Assembly (NCBI RefSeq): GCF_015207655.1
Contig: NZ_JADEWN010000011.1
Location: 1 to 64,000 of the forward strand
Direction of reading: 5' to 3'
Length of the DNA: 64,000 bases
Source of the DNA: Gloeocapsopsis crepidinum LEGE 06123
GTDB lineage: Bacteria; Cyanobacteriota; Cyanobacteriia; Cyanobacteriales; Chroococcidiopsidaceae
Shown here one piece after another: positions 53,456-63,105 of this stretch (position 1 is its first letter; every line of letters begins with the position of its first letter). A program made the translations under genes and the position numbers. The notes under the pieces are model-generated. The model did no database searches, was not told the origin of the DNA, and saw only the letters and a list, made by a program, of their open reading frames with translations.

Positions 53456-55732
53456 ATGCAAAATGAAGCAGCAAGGCTCCAATGTCCAAACGAACACTGC
53501 AAAGCTGCCAATAATGAAAGTGATAAGTATTGCCAGCAATGCGGTACATTTATACCTAAACTCTACCTGTGGGCAGTAGGATCGGGTATTGAAGAGTATC
53601 GAGTTGGAGAAATTGCCGCTGAGCGGTATTTGCTGAAAAGTAAGCGACTATTTCTTGACACCAAGCCAGGCTTACCACCGGAAACACAGCAGTATGAAAT
53701 TACGACCGCAACAAAACCCTATTTAAGGTTAATTCCCTACCGCCTTCAGATTCCTCAAGTATATGGTTTTTTGCCAGGACAGGCTAATTGTGACATATTC
53801 TTGTTAGAAGCGCCGGTTTATTCTCAAGCAACACCTCTGGCAGGACAATTGCTACCAACGCTATATGATGCTTGGCAAGATGCAACATCACTACGACAAT
53901 TACATTGGCTATGGCAAATTGCGCAATTGTGGCAACCTCTCAGCAGTGAAGGAGTCGTGTCTAGTTTACTGGATCTACAGCTACTGCGTGTGGAAGGCTC
54001 TTTGGTACGATTATTACAACTGCGAGCAGATCAGGATTCTCAACCAACCATAGCCGAATTAGGTCAGTTATGGCTAGAGTTAGTAGACCAAGCACGACCA
54101 AATATTGTTGAGTTTCTCAATCAATTATGCTGTTCTATGTTGAAGGGAGTCTTAAGTACAGATGCTCTTGTGGCAGCATTGGATCGAGGTATTGCCGAAC
54201 TAGGGCGATCGCAAGCTCGAAAATTAGTCATTAGCACTTACACAGATCCTGGACCTACTCGGCAACGCAATGAAGATGCATGTTACCCTGCCAGTGGTAA
54301 TACAATAACATCACCAAAACCAGCAGTAGTGATAGTTTGTGATGGAATCGGTGGTCATGAAGGAGGTAATGTTGCTTCGCAGTTGGCAGTAGATGTATTA
54401 CAACAAGTCAAACAACTGCCATTAGATGATATCAACTTAGATGCCACAGCACTTACTAACGACTTAGAACGTTTTGTCCGACTTGCTAATGATCGCATTA
54501 GCCAGCGCAACGATAACGAACATCGCTTTGGTCGTCAGCGTATGGGAACTACACTAGTTATGGCAGTAGAGCGTGCGCATGAAATGTATATTACGCACGT
54601 AGGAGACAGTCGCGCTTACTGGATTACTCGCACAGGTTGCCATCAGTTGACCTTAGATGATGATGTGGCTTCTCGTGAGGTACGTTTGGGCTATTCACTT
54701 TATCGCAATGCTTTAGCACAAGCATCGTCTGGTTCTTTGGTACAAGCTCTAGGAATGAGTTCTTCAACAGCATTACATCCAACTGTACAACGGTTTGTAC
54801 TTGATGAAGACTGTATTTTTTTGCTATGTTCTGATGGTTTAAGCGACTACGATCGCGTAGAAGAGTATTGGGATACCGCAATTTTACCTGCAATCAATGG
54901 CAATATTCAGGAAGCAGATGCCGTTGCACGATTAGTCGAAATTGGTAACACGCAAAATGGACACGATAATGTTACTGTTGCGCTTGTAGGTTGTAAAGTT
55001 GAATACTCTGAGCCAGCGATACCGCTATCTATTACTTTATTTGAGGATGTTGTTCATTTTCAGGAGCGCGACAACACAACAAAAGCGATCGCATATCGTA
55101 CAGAACAAGATGCTACAGTCAATCTTACCCCTTCAAGTTCCGATAAATTGCGACAATCGCACTCAATTAAACGTCTCTTGCTACCGATGTTACTCGGAGC
55201 TATCTTGCTGTTGACGGGTGGAGGATTGCTTGCTTATTTTTTATTAGGACTTAATCGCACAAAGCAACCACTAAATTACCCAACAGTGCCATCCCCAGTC
55301 GCATTACCCACAGAACCACCGATAACTCAATCTGTTGCAGCTAGCACGCTATCAGTTGGTACTTTAGTACAAATTAATCGCCAAATTGATCTTGAGCAAA
55401 ATCCAAGTGCGATCGCCGCTTCCACCTCACAATCTCAAATTGCCCAAGTTCCTACAAACGGAATCTTGAAAGTAACTAGTAGAAAAGAAAACCTTCAACA
55501 AGGAGATCTACTCAGGCTAAAATTTCTTTGCGTTAGTGATAATACCGCAGAAATCGACGTCAGCCCCAACTCTAGGCAATTACAGCAAAATACAACTTCC
55601 CCCTTGATTCAATTAGGACAAGAAGGATGGATTCATCAAACAACACTGCTACCGAGTGTTGAAAAAACTCTAGGTCAAACAAAAAGCAATTCTTGCCCTG
55701 TTTCAACTAACCCAACAACGTCCACTCCTTAA
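53456..55732 (+). CDS. PP2C phosphatase with zinc ribbon and membrane helix
   Basis: 758 residues. Zinc ribbon with Cys 10, 15, 26 and 29 at the N terminus. A region of about 30-255 without recognised family follows (kinase-like or effector-like). The PP2C catalytic domain spans about 258-510 with TRQRNEDA, VCDGIGGHEGGN, HVGDSRAYW, LCSDGLSDYD and GHDNVTVALV. A membrane helix near 575-597 and a C-terminal segment complete it. Likely a partner of Ser/Thr kinases such as the one at 32.9 kb. Metal-binding aspartates are all present. It starts at ATG 53456. Confidence 0.85.
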   Translation: MQNEAARLQCPNEHCKAANNESDKYCQQCGTFIPKLYLWAVGSGIEEYRVGEIAAERYLLKSKRLFLDTKPGLPPETQQYEITTATKPYLRLIPYRLQIPQVYGFLPGQANCDIFLLEAPVYSQATPLAGQLLPTLYDAWQDATSLRQLHWLWQIAQLWQPLSSEGVVSSLLDLQLLRVEGSLVRLLQLRADQDSQPTIAELGQLWLELVDQARPNIVEFLNQLCCSMLKGVLSTDALVAALDRGIAELGRSQARKLVISTYTDPGPTRQRNEDACYPASGNTITSPKPAVVIVCDGIGGHEGGNVASQLAVDVLQQVKQLPLDDINLDATALTNDLERFVRLANDRISQRNDNEHRFGRQRMGTTLVMAVERAHEMYITHVGDSRAYWITRTGCHQLTLDDDVASREVRLGYSLYRNALAQASSGSLVQALGMSSSTALHPTVQRFVLDEDCIFLLCSDGLSDYDRVEEYWDTAILPAINGNIQEADAVARLVEIGNTQNGHDNVTVALVGCKVEYSEPAIPLSITLFEDVVHFQERDNTTKAIAYRTEQDATVNLTPSSSDKLRQSHSIKRLLLPMLLGAILLLTGGGLLAYFLLGLNRTKQPLNYPTVPSPVALPTEPPITQSVAASTLSVGTLVQINRQIDLEQNPSAIAASTSQSQIAQVPTNGILKVTSRKENLQQGDLLRLKFLCVSDNTAEIDVSPNSRQLQQNTTSPLIQLGQEGWIHQTTLLPSVEKTLGQTKSNSCPVSTNPTTSTP

Positions 55733-55807
55733 GAATCTCTCAAACAATGCTCCAGTCTCAACATTACTGAAAAAAAGTGAAAAGGATTCTTCGCTAGGTA
55801 AGAAAAC

Positions 55808-55960
55808 GCGATCGCTTCCTTATATGGTTGCAACCTAAGTGAGTAGGTAAAAATAAATGTAACTTGAGGGCTGTTATCAGTTAATAGATCAATGGTCAGT
55901 GAAGTAACAACCATTACCCAGTATATAAGTGTGCGATCAACGATTATGACCACTTATTTA
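55808..55960 (+). repeat. Dispersed repeat, copy 2
   Basis: Same-orientation partner of 52577-52738, so the two copies flank the PP2C gene. Degenerate ends carry AAGTG in opposite orientation, hinting at weak terminal inverted repeats. A MITE is possible but not shown. Confidence 0.5.
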
Positions 55961-56371
55961 AATGTATTTAAGTCACTAACAAGAAAGTAGGATTGAGATT
56001 GTTGGCAACAATTACATAAACGTCCTTATTCCAATTTCCTGACTTGATTCATGAACTATTTCTGGTTATTCATGCCTAGCAAAGGATGACAGTACATTTG
56101 CTGGCTACTGACATTACGAGGATCTAGTTACTCTTTTATAAGAGCAGCACGTTGATTTTTTGCTTGATTGTAAGCAAAGGAAAAAGCAAGTTTGATCTAT
56201 TTCTTACGAAAGATTTCTCATTTTGGCGTACTATTATTATCTACCAAAGGTTAGTAAAAGATCCATCATCAGGAAGTCCCTTTGACATTAAAAACATAGT
56301 TAAAGTTTGATAGTTCTAAAATTTAAATATTTGATTTTGTTGAAGATAAATAAAATTACAACATAGACAAT

Positions 56372-56404
56372 GTAGCTCTTTCCACCAATTACGGAAAGGG
56401 CTAC
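56372..56404 (+). promoter_or_regulatory. Leader hairpin upstream of the 56465 gene
   Basis: GTAGCTCTTTCC (56372-56383) and GGAAAGGGCTAC (56393-56404) pair over 12 bp with one G-U and a nine-base loop, 60 bp before the start codon. No U tract, so it is more likely a leader element than a terminator. Confidence 0.5.
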
Positions 56405-56464
56405 GAAGCAAGTGTAGCTAGACATACCAGCAGTTTTCTGTCAATGTATTTCAGGAGTTCTACC

Positions 56465-57109
56465 ATGGCACAAGAATTCAATCCAGCGCAAGATGAGAGT
56501 CAATATACTCCTTCACCAGCGCAATTGGATTTATTAGAAGCACTTTTATCATCAGAAAATGCTACCTATCCATGGAATCCTGCAGATCCAGAAGCAGCGA
56601 TTTATTTTGAAGAACAAGATCAACTTGCGATTGAATCATTGTCAGAAGAAGAAATTAAAAGACGTTCGCAACACTTTTACTCAGAGCTAGAGCAAGTTTG
56701 GTATAAAGTAACACCCAAGAGGAATAATTTTCCTAACGTTGGCTGTAAGCGAGATTGGCAACTCCACTTCACTGCCTTCGTGCCTCAAAGTTGGCTAGAA
56801 GCGATCGCTTGTCAAGCCCAACAAGTTTGCCATACTCAAAGTCCGCTAGCAGAAAAATTGGTAGACTGCGTTCGTGGTTTACTCCCAAGTTTAGTTGAAG
56901 AAGATTTGCTAGTACTAGCTCGCCCTTTCGCATCTGCTACACGCAACGCAAAGCAAGAATCTGAAAATGTTATTAGTTACGTGCAACAGCATAAGTGGGA
57001 CGAGTTGTCAGAAATTGAACAAGCAAAAGCAAGTTTGGCGATCGCCCGTTACGCTTTAGCACAAACGAAACTAGCACACAGTCCTTATACCAATGGACAG
57101 CAACATTAA
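56465..57109 (+). CDS. Conserved cyanobacterial hypothetical protein
   Basis: 214 residues from ATG 56465 with AGGAG upstream; a longer frame lacks a ribosome site. Largely helical and acidic: PSPAQLDLLEALLSSENATY, PEAAIYFEEQDQL, and GLLPSLVEEDLLVLARPFAS. No family is recognised with certainty. It is preceded by a structured leader, which suggests regulated expression. Confidence 0.6.
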   Translation: MAQEFNPAQDESQYTPSPAQLDLLEALLSSENATYPWNPADPEAAIYFEEQDQLAIESLSEEEIKRRSQHFYSELEQVWYKVTPKRNNFPNVGCKRDWQLHFTAFVPQSWLEAIACQAQQVCHTQSPLAEKLVDCVRGLLPSLVEEDLLVLARPFASATRNAKQESENVISYVQQHKWDELSEIEQAKASLAIARYALAQTKLAHSPYTNGQQH

Positions 57110-57175
57110 CAAAACCTGGTCTGTTTTCGACGCACAGTTATTGCTTCAGCCATCAGGTTGAGATTACCGAAGATT

Positions 57176-58531
57176 TTACGAGCGTTTTCCAAACCGAGTA
57201 GCAAAGTTTTGCGATCGCGTTGGTGAAAGTACCCGCGCCTTTAATATTGCTGCTGTTAAAAATGCATACGAAACAACACCAACAACTGCTAGAAGTAAAC
57301 CACTAAGAAGTCCTGTAGTATTCCACAACGCATGAAGTACCGCAGCGCTCAAATACCCTGTTCCTAGAATTTGCCAGCGCTTACGTGGCTTGAGCACGCT
57401 TAAGCCAATGAAATAGCCAAAATAGCCGCTGTAAGCCATATGTCCAGCTATTGATCCTAATATTCGAGGAATCAATAGTTGGAAACCAACAAGTTCACCC
57501 ACACCACCCTGATCGGCGACACTGCGAGTAATTTCTGGAACATATTGCCTCAGTGTTTCTACCAAAGTAAAGCTCATTGCGGAAGCTGTACCTAGTAAGA
57601 TTCCGTCTAACGGTTCTGCAATACCAATGCGTTCTCGCCACGGAGATTGCAAACGTCTTCCGATGATGTAAGCCCAAAGTACTGGTAACGCTTTAAGCAG
57701 TTCTTCCATCAACCCAGCACCAAAAAACATCCGTATCAATAGTTCAGGGAAACTTACGGATTCAGCAGTTAAAGGAATCTGACCAGGAAGTAGTCTACGA
57801 AAAACAAAAATAAATAACGGTAAAATAGGACTTAGTAAAATTAGAAGAGAAGCGATTGCGACTCCTAAAATTGCCCACCAAGGCTTACGCTTACCACAAA
57901 GCTGATAAATGAAGTAATACGCAGCACCCGCAAGGTAGATTGCAACAAGTATCTGATTAAAATATGCTGTTTCAGGTCTGCCTACCGTGGCAAACATCAA
58001 AACAACAAAGATAACCGTTAGTACTCCTGGAATGAGATATGCCTTACTTGTTAAGTCCTTTGCCGTAGTTGCAATGGGAAATAGCTGAGTAAAACTGACT
58101 GAGTGCTCTGAGGATGACGTCTCAATGAGTTGCGGTGTTTCTTCTGGTGCAGATTGTAGTGTGTGTTGTATGTGAGTTGTATACTCAAAAACAAATTCAG
58201 CACCGTTATATCCCAGCGTAATGCGATCGCCTGCGCGTAACTCCTGACATCGCTCCAAACGACGCCCATTGACGTAAGTACCATTAGCACTATTCAAGTC
58301 ACAGACAAGCCAACGTCGCTGAATGCCACTATTCAACATTGGTCGGAAAACTACATGACGGCGAGATACCATGCCATAAATACTAGAATCTAGTATGATT
58401 TGACAACTATGGTCGCGCCCAACAACAACCTCTTGAGTTCTAGAGAGGGGATAGCGGCGATCAATATCTGTTTCCCCTACACTATTACGAGGTAATTGCT
58501 GCAAAAATCCCTCAGTGTCTTGTCCGGTCAT
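57176..58531 (-). CDS. FHA-domain PrsW family intramembrane protease
   Basis: 451 residues. The N-terminal FHA domain (about 30-110: GRDHSC at 38-43, SRRH at 56-59, LNSANGTYVN at 79-88) binds phospho-threonine. The C-terminal half has several membrane helices and PrsW-type glutamic protease elements: MEELLKALP (Glu276/277), AGHMAYSG (His364) and AAVLHALWNT (His400). PrsW cleaves anti-sigma factors in Bacillus. Phosphorylation-triggered membrane proteolysis is inferred and fits the Ser/Thr kinase and PP2C encoded nearby. Convergent with the gene at 56465. Confidence 0.85.
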   Translation of the reverse strand: MTGQDTEGFLQQLPRNSVGETDIDRRYPLSRTQEVVVGRDHSCQIILDSSIYGMVSRRHVVFRPMLNSGIQRRWLVCDLNSANGTYVNGRRLERCQELRAGDRITLGYNGAEFVFEYTTHIQHTLQSAPEETPQLIETSSSEHSVSFTQLFPIATTAKDLTSKAYLIPGVLTVIFVVLMFATVGRPETAYFNQILVAIYLAGAAYYFIYQLCGKRKPWWAILGVAIASLLILLSPILPLFIFVFRRLLPGQIPLTAESVSFPELLIRMFFGAGLMEELLKALPVLWAYIIGRRLQSPWRERIGIAEPLDGILLGTASAMSFTLVETLRQYVPEITRSVADQGGVGELVGFQLLIPRILGSIAGHMAYSGYFGYFIGLSVLKPRKRWQILGTGYLSAAVLHALWNTTGLLSGLLLAVVGVVSYAFLTAAILKARVLSPTRSQNFATRFGKRS

Positions 58532-58666
58532 GAGTTGGAATACGGTGTTGGCAACAGCATACAGCAGTTATGACTGACTGCGATCAAAATTGCCATAGTT
58601 GACTCACTACTACATCAGTAGTGAGCTTATCTATATTGAGGATGCTACCTAAATTGCCTAAGGCTT

Positions 58667-58876
58667 CTACTTACCGTTTGCAGCATTGGTATCACGCACC
58701 GCTGCATAAAACAAAAAGCCAGTTAGAGGAATACTCATTGCTAGAATAACACTTGTCACAGTTACTCCTAAATCTGGCTGCCCAGAAGAAAGTTCAAACA
58801 CTGAACCTACTGCCGCGATCGCTGCTATACATGAGCCACCAAGAAACAGCCCACTTTTAGGGGTCATTGTATTCAT
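58667..58876 (-). CDS. Small membrane protein
   Basis: 69 residues with two hydrophobic helices (about 9-30 and 37-58: LGVTVTSVILAMSIPLTGFL). No family recognised; reminiscent of small cyanobacterial membrane proteins. It lies 12 bp downstream of def on the same strand, so the two are probably cotranscribed. Confidence 0.6.
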   Translation of the reverse strand: MNTMTPKSGLFLGGSCIAAIAAVGSVFELSSGQPDLGVTVTSVILAMSIPLTGFLFYAAVRDTNAANGK

Positions 58877-58888
58877 TTTGTAATTTTC

Positions 58889-59452
58889 CTAAGCGAATGG
58901 TTTAACAGCTTTTGCTGAGAAGCCGTGCTTTGATAGCTCAGCATTCAGTGCGATTTGATTTTCTACTCGATCAACAAATAATACTCCATTGAGGTGATCG
59001 ATTTCATGTTGAATGCAACGCGCTAGTAACTCATTAGCTTGTAATGTCCGAGGACGCCCGTTTTCATCCTTGTAGCTAATCTCAACAACTTGAGGACGTA
59101 CAACATCCAAATAAACGCCAGGAATACTCAAACATCCCTCTTGCATCACGCACAGTTCTGGGCTTAGTTTTTTAATCGCTGGATTCACTAAAATTAGTGG
59201 TGGATTAGCTGGGTTGTCTGGTTCGCAATCGATAACAATGACTTGTTTTTGGAGTGCTACTTGCGGTGCTGCTAAACCAATACCATCTGCACTGTACATT
59301 GTTTGCAGCATTTCTTTAGCAAGTTCTCGGAGTTCTTGATCGACTTTCGCAACTCGCTTAGCTGACTGGCGTAAAGCGCGATCGCCTAAGTATCGAATAT
59401 CTAACGGAGGATTTTTTAATTTTTGTTTTTCAACAACAACTTCAGAAGGCAT
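58889..59452 (-). CDS. def: Peptide deformylase
   Basis: Removes the N-formyl group from nascent proteins. The 187-residue protein has all three motifs: GIGLAAPQV (57-65), EGCLS (105-109, metal Cys107) and QHEIDH (148-153, two metal His). Starts at ATG 59452. Standard bacterial class I enzyme, upstream of a small membrane protein gene. Confidence 0.95.
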   Translation of the reverse strand: MPSEVVVEKQKLKNPPLDIRYLGDRALRQSAKRVAKVDQELRELAKEMLQTMYSADGIGLAAPQVALQKQVIVIDCEPDNPANPPLILVNPAIKKLSPELCVMQEGCLSIPGVYLDVVRPQVVEISYKDENGRPRTLQANELLARCIQHEIDHLNGVLFVDRVENQIALNAELSKHGFSAKAVKPFA

Positions 59453-59755
59453 GGAATTATAACTCGCTTTTTTCCGCTAACTTTCTCATTTTCATTTTAT
59501 CAAGCCTCGATTCTCTCTATTCTCGCTTGTTCTCAAGATAAATATCATTTGGATAATAGAGTTTCGCTCAATTGCTTTCTATTGGGATGGGATCTTGGTT
59601 GATACACAGTCGTGCTACAAGGCAATGGATAGAAGCACTACACTAATACACTAAAGTTATCGGCTGATGTTCAAGCTTAAGCAACAATTCGGGGTTTAAC
59701 TAGGCAGTATTTCCAAATTGTCGGTGAAGCAAAGGCAAATCAATTCCAAATTGTG
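59453..59755. other. Divergent region between def and HEAT gene
   Basis: 303 bp, no gene or notable repeat seen; promoter region for both genes. Confidence 0.45.
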
Positions 59756-60391
59756 ATGAAACAACTCGATTGGCAAAATCTTCTTGAGAAATTGAGCCAA
59801 GCCTCTGATGAAGATGCTGTCGAGGCTGCTAAGTTACTTTCCCAACAATACCACGAACAGAGCATTCTATCTCTGATTCAGTTTGCGAGATCAAAACAGC
59901 CGCCACATAGGAGAGAACTTGCGCTTTATGCTTTGGCTTGGATGCATAACCCTCAGTTTGTTGACACCTTTATTCAAATACTAGGAGATCTTAGCGAGGT
60001 GGAGAATGTGCGTGGTCAGGCGGCAGAGGCACTTGGAATGTTATTTGATCAAAATTCTGGACAGATATACTACCACAAAGCCGAAAGTGCATTGCTTGAG
60101 CATGTTTCGGACTTATCCCCTGTTGTTCGATTTTGGTGCTGTTATGGATTAGGGAATATGAGGTCACATCGTGCTGTTGAGCAACTTAAAGCGATTCAAG
60201 CACAAGATCATGTGCTGTGTCCTGGGTGGTGGTACGTGTCTAAGGAAGCTGAGGATGCTTTAGCGCGTATTGTGGGGCAAGGCAATAATGACCCCACTTT
60301 GGCTAACCTTGCGACTTTTGCTGAGGAAGATCGTGTACTTGCTGAATTAGGAATGAGTGATTATACAGCAATGCTTGAGCAAGAAGACTAG
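59756..60391 (+). CDS. HEAT-repeat protein
   Basis: 211-residue alpha-helical repeat protein with about four HEAT-like units (REYLALYALAWMHNPQ-like segment near 52-70, GQAAEALGMLFD, VVRFWCCYGLGNMRSHRAV, DALARI). Such proteins act as scaffolds; some belong to phycobilin lyase (CpcE/F-type) families, but no specific signature is seen. ATG 59756 or the adjacent GTG at 59753. Confidence 0.65.
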   Translation: MKQLDWQNLLEKLSQASDEDAVEAAKLLSQQYHEQSILSLIQFARSKQPPHRRELALYALAWMHNPQFVDTFIQILGDLSEVENVRGQAAEALGMLFDQNSGQIYYHKAESALLEHVSDLSPVVRFWCCYGLGNMRSHRAVEQLKAIQAQDHVLCPGWWYVSKEAEDALARIVGQGNNDPTLANLATFAEEDRVLAELGMSDYTAMLEQED

Positions 60392-60538
60392 CTTTGAACA
60401 GAGCACTGTGTTAGTTGGTATGGTTTGAGTAGCTATCTGGAGTGATGTTATTTTGTAGCTATCAAACTTAAGTTGAATTTCAGGAAGATTACGACTAAAG
60501 ATAACATGATGAAGGAAAAGCAATCATCAAGTTGAAGT

Positions 60539-61369
60539 ATGCGATCGCAGTGGGAATGTTTACTACAAAACGTTGGTGAATGGCAGGGTTCATTTACTCG
60601 TTTTTCACCCAAAGGAGATTTACTTGAAGATACTCCGACTGTCGTTTCCTTGGAGGGGATCGACAATAATCAGGTAATGCGCCAAATTATTCGGCGTACT
60701 TTACCCAATCAAACTGTAGACGAGAAAGTTTTACAATACAGCACATTAGGGAAGCAGATTTTATTTTTTGAAAATGGGGCTTTTTCTCAAGGTTCGATCC
60801 AACTTGCTCCCTATGCAGAGTTTGGTGCAGAACACGGTTTGATTGTTGACGATCGCCGCTTACGCTTAGTACAGTTGTTTGATAAAACTGGAAACCTCGA
60901 TAGAATTACCTTAATTCGCGAGAAACTTCCTGATGCGACAACACCAGAACGCCCAGTGCTGAAGGTTGAGGACTTAGTTGGAGAATGGCATGGTGAAGCT
61001 GTAACGCGATATCCAGACGGGCTTGCTGATACTTATCCCACCAAGTTACGTGTAGAAAAAACAAGCGACACCCAACTTGTGCAACACCTGAGTATTATTC
61101 AGCAAGGTTCGCAGCATACCATCAGTTCGACTGGAAAAATTTCAGGCTCAATTTTATCGTTTGAAACAGGTTCGCAGTGGAATCAAGTATTACTTCTTCC
61201 CGATGGCGCTTCTGCTGCTTCTCCTCAACACGTCCGCATTGGACAAGCCTTTTTTTTGGAACTCGGTTGGCTAATTGATTCAGGTCGGCGTCAAAGAATT
61301 ATCCGTCGTTACAACGAAAAAGGTGAATGGTACAGCTTGACGTTAGTAACAGAGACGAAAGTCAGTTAG
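60539..61369 (+). CDS. DUF3598 (calycin-like) protein
   Basis: 276 residues made of two lipocalin-like halves, about 1-125 and 145-276, each starting with W.G.R/G-type blocks (GEWQGSFTRFSPKGDLLEDT and GEWHGEAVTRYPDGLADTYP). DUF3598 is found in cyanobacteria and plants; ligand unknown. Probably cytosolic, no signal peptide. Convergent and overlapping by 4 bp with the PAP2 gene. Confidence 0.75.
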   Translation: MRSQWECLLQNVGEWQGSFTRFSPKGDLLEDTPTVVSLEGIDNNQVMRQIIRRTLPNQTVDEKVLQYSTLGKQILFFENGAFSQGSIQLAPYAEFGAEHGLIVDDRRLRLVQLFDKTGNLDRITLIREKLPDATTPERPVLKVEDLVGEWHGEAVTRYPDGLADTYPTKLRVEKTSDTQLVQHLSIIQQGSQHTISSTGKISGSILSFETGSQWNQVLLLPDGASAASPQHVRIGQAFFLELGWLIDSGRRQRIIRRYNEKGEWYSLTLVTETKVS

Positions 61370-62262
61370 CGCACGCGCCTACTTGTTAAAGGTGTAGCTG
61401 AAAGTCGCATCCAAGCAAATACTATTGGTGCAAACAGCAAAGTCCATAATGCAGCAGCAAAGAACAGTAACCCTTCTAGCACCAGCTGATCGTCAACTAA
61501 TAGTGGAACTAATAAAAGTGGAATCAACACACCTAGTCCAATCAATAGCTTAAATGATTGTCCAGTACGCGAAATTGGTGTAGGAGAAAATCGAATATAA
61601 CGATATTCAGTCAAGCCACCAACAATAAAACCCGCAACCGTTCCCATTACGTGCCAAACTCTTGCTGAATCTCCGGCAAAGGGAATTGCTACAAGCACTG
61701 CAACAAATATTAAACCTCCCCAAAATTGAAAAAATTTGAACGATCGCCTAGTCAAAAAATCTTCCAGCGTTGGTAACATCCGTAAGTAAGCAACGGTAAG
61801 TACTACACCAATCAACACACCACCAATCACATCTCCTAAATAGTGAACGCCAAAGTACAAGCGGGATAGCATAACACCTGCAACAGCGATCGCTACAATC
61901 ATTTTCGGCATCCAGTTCAAAGTTGCTAGCATTCCCCACATTGAGGTTGCAAGTACAGTATGTCCACTGGGGAAAGAGGATGTGAACTCATCCTTCCAGA
62001 CAATAATGCGTGGATCTTCTGGGCGCGGTAATCCGATTAAAGTTCCAATAACTAAGTCAATAGTCATGGAAAAGACAACAATGCCAACTAAACTATAGGT
62101 CAGTCGCCGATCAGAAATCCAAAATGTCAACGCTGCTAGCAGTAATACGCCTTGAGTATCGCCCAGATAGCTAAACAACTCAAATACCCAGTACCAGCTA
62201 GAGCTAAAAACCTCTTGTATCCTAACAATAAGGTCAGTTCCCCATAATAAGTTTCCCAACAC
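61366..62262 (-). CDS. PAP2 family phosphatase (membrane)
   Basis: 298-residue polytopic phosphatase of the acid-phosphatase/PAP2 superfamily: LPRPEDP (Arg80), SFPSGHT (98-102) and SRLYFGVHYLGD (Arg134, His140, Asp144). It hydrolyses a lipid phosphate, possibly phosphatidate or undecaprenyl diphosphate, in the membrane. Extra helices in the C-terminal half make it longer than the basic type. It starts with GTG 62262. Confidence 0.85.
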   Translation of the reverse strand: MLGNLLWGTDLIVRIQEVFSSSWYWVFELFSYLGDTQGVLLLAALTFWISDRRLTYSLVGIVVFSMTIDLVIGTLIGLPRPEDPRIIVWKDEFTSSFPSGHTVLATSMWGMLATLNWMPKMIVAIAVAGVMLSRLYFGVHYLGDVIGGVLIGVVLTVAYLRMLPTLEDFLTRRSFKFFQFWGGLIFVAVLVAIPFAGDSARVWHVMGTVAGFIVGGLTEYRYIRFSPTPISRTGQSFKLLIGLGVLIPLLLVPLLVDDQLVLEGLLFFAAALWTLLFAPIVFAWMRLSATPLTSRRVR

Positions 62263-62332
62263 GTTTTCGTCAGTAGTAAATCGCCAATGTATGGCAATTA
62301 TCTGACTTTTGCTGCAGAAGTAGTCATGTAAT

Positions 62333-62908
62333 TTACATCAAAGAACACTGTCGCTGGAGTGCTTGCCTAAGCAGTACTTGATACTCGCGCTGATTAACTC
62401 GATAAGCACCAAACCGCTCTAAGTGAGGATTCATCATCTGGGCATCAAAGAAGACAAAACGGCGATCGCGCAGTCGTTCTACCAACTTCACAAGTGCAAC
62501 TTTTGAGCCATCAGAGATGCGATAGAACATGGATTCTCCAATAAAAGCTCCTCCGATAACAATTCCTAAAACTCCCCCTGCTAACCCATCACCTTGCCAT
62601 GTTTCAAAGCTATAAGCCCAACCAGATTGGTAGAGTTGCCAATAAATTTCTTGTAACTCTGGAGAAATCCAAGTTTGTTCTCGATTTGCACACCCAGCGA
62701 CAACACCGGAGAAATCGCGGTTCACTGTAACAGTAAATCTTTCAGAGTTCAGTACTCGTCGTAATGACTTAGGATAACAAAACCGTTCATCTAAAGGAAT
62801 TAGCGTGCGATCGCGGCTAGTATACCATCTCAAGACGTTTGCTTCATCAGCCATCAGAAAATAGCCTTGAGCGTAACCCTCAATGATCGCAGAAACATCA
62901 TATTCCAT
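62333..62908 (-). CDS. aat: Leucyl/phenylalanyl-tRNA-protein transferase
   Basis: Attaches Leu or Phe to N-terminal Lys/Arg of proteins, making N-degrons read by ClpS. 191 residues from ATG 62908: [57 protein letters not shown] and [11 protein letters not shown] are the classical blocks. A slightly longer form from 62929 has a poor start context. Confidence 0.93.
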   Translation of the reverse strand: MEYDVSAIIEGYAQGYFLMADEANVLRWYTSRDRTLIPLDERFCYPKSLRRVLNSERFTVTVNRDFSGVVAGCANREQTWISPELQEIYWQLYQSGWAYSFETWQGDGLAGGVLGIVIGGAFIGESMFYRISDGSKVALVKLVERLRDRRFVFFDAQMMNPHLERFGAYRVNQREYQVLLRQALQRQCSLM

Positions 62909-63105
62909 GAAGCGTAAGCAACAAGTCAACCTGTACTATACGTAAATATATTTAAACATCGTACCTTTCTTAAGAGAAGCGCATAAATATTCTTATTCAA
63001 TTACCTTCTCTGCCACCAACATTGAAGTTTGGGACGCTTGGTATTACTTTAGAATCTAAATAATGCTTGAATAATCGACTAACTATTCTTCAGCCGAGCG
63101 TTATC

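Larger units (their letters stand above)
55733..56464. other. Long intergenic region with repeat copy 2 and a leader hairpin
   Basis: 732 bp. It contains dispersed repeat copy 2 (about 55808-55960) and a leader hairpin at 56372-56404. AT-rich otherwise; no gene seen. Confidence 0.6.

Noticed and set aside
55729-55953. Minus-strand gene in the gap after the PP2C gene
   Set aside because: The frame is composed largely of the dispersed repeat and has no ribosome site or family features.
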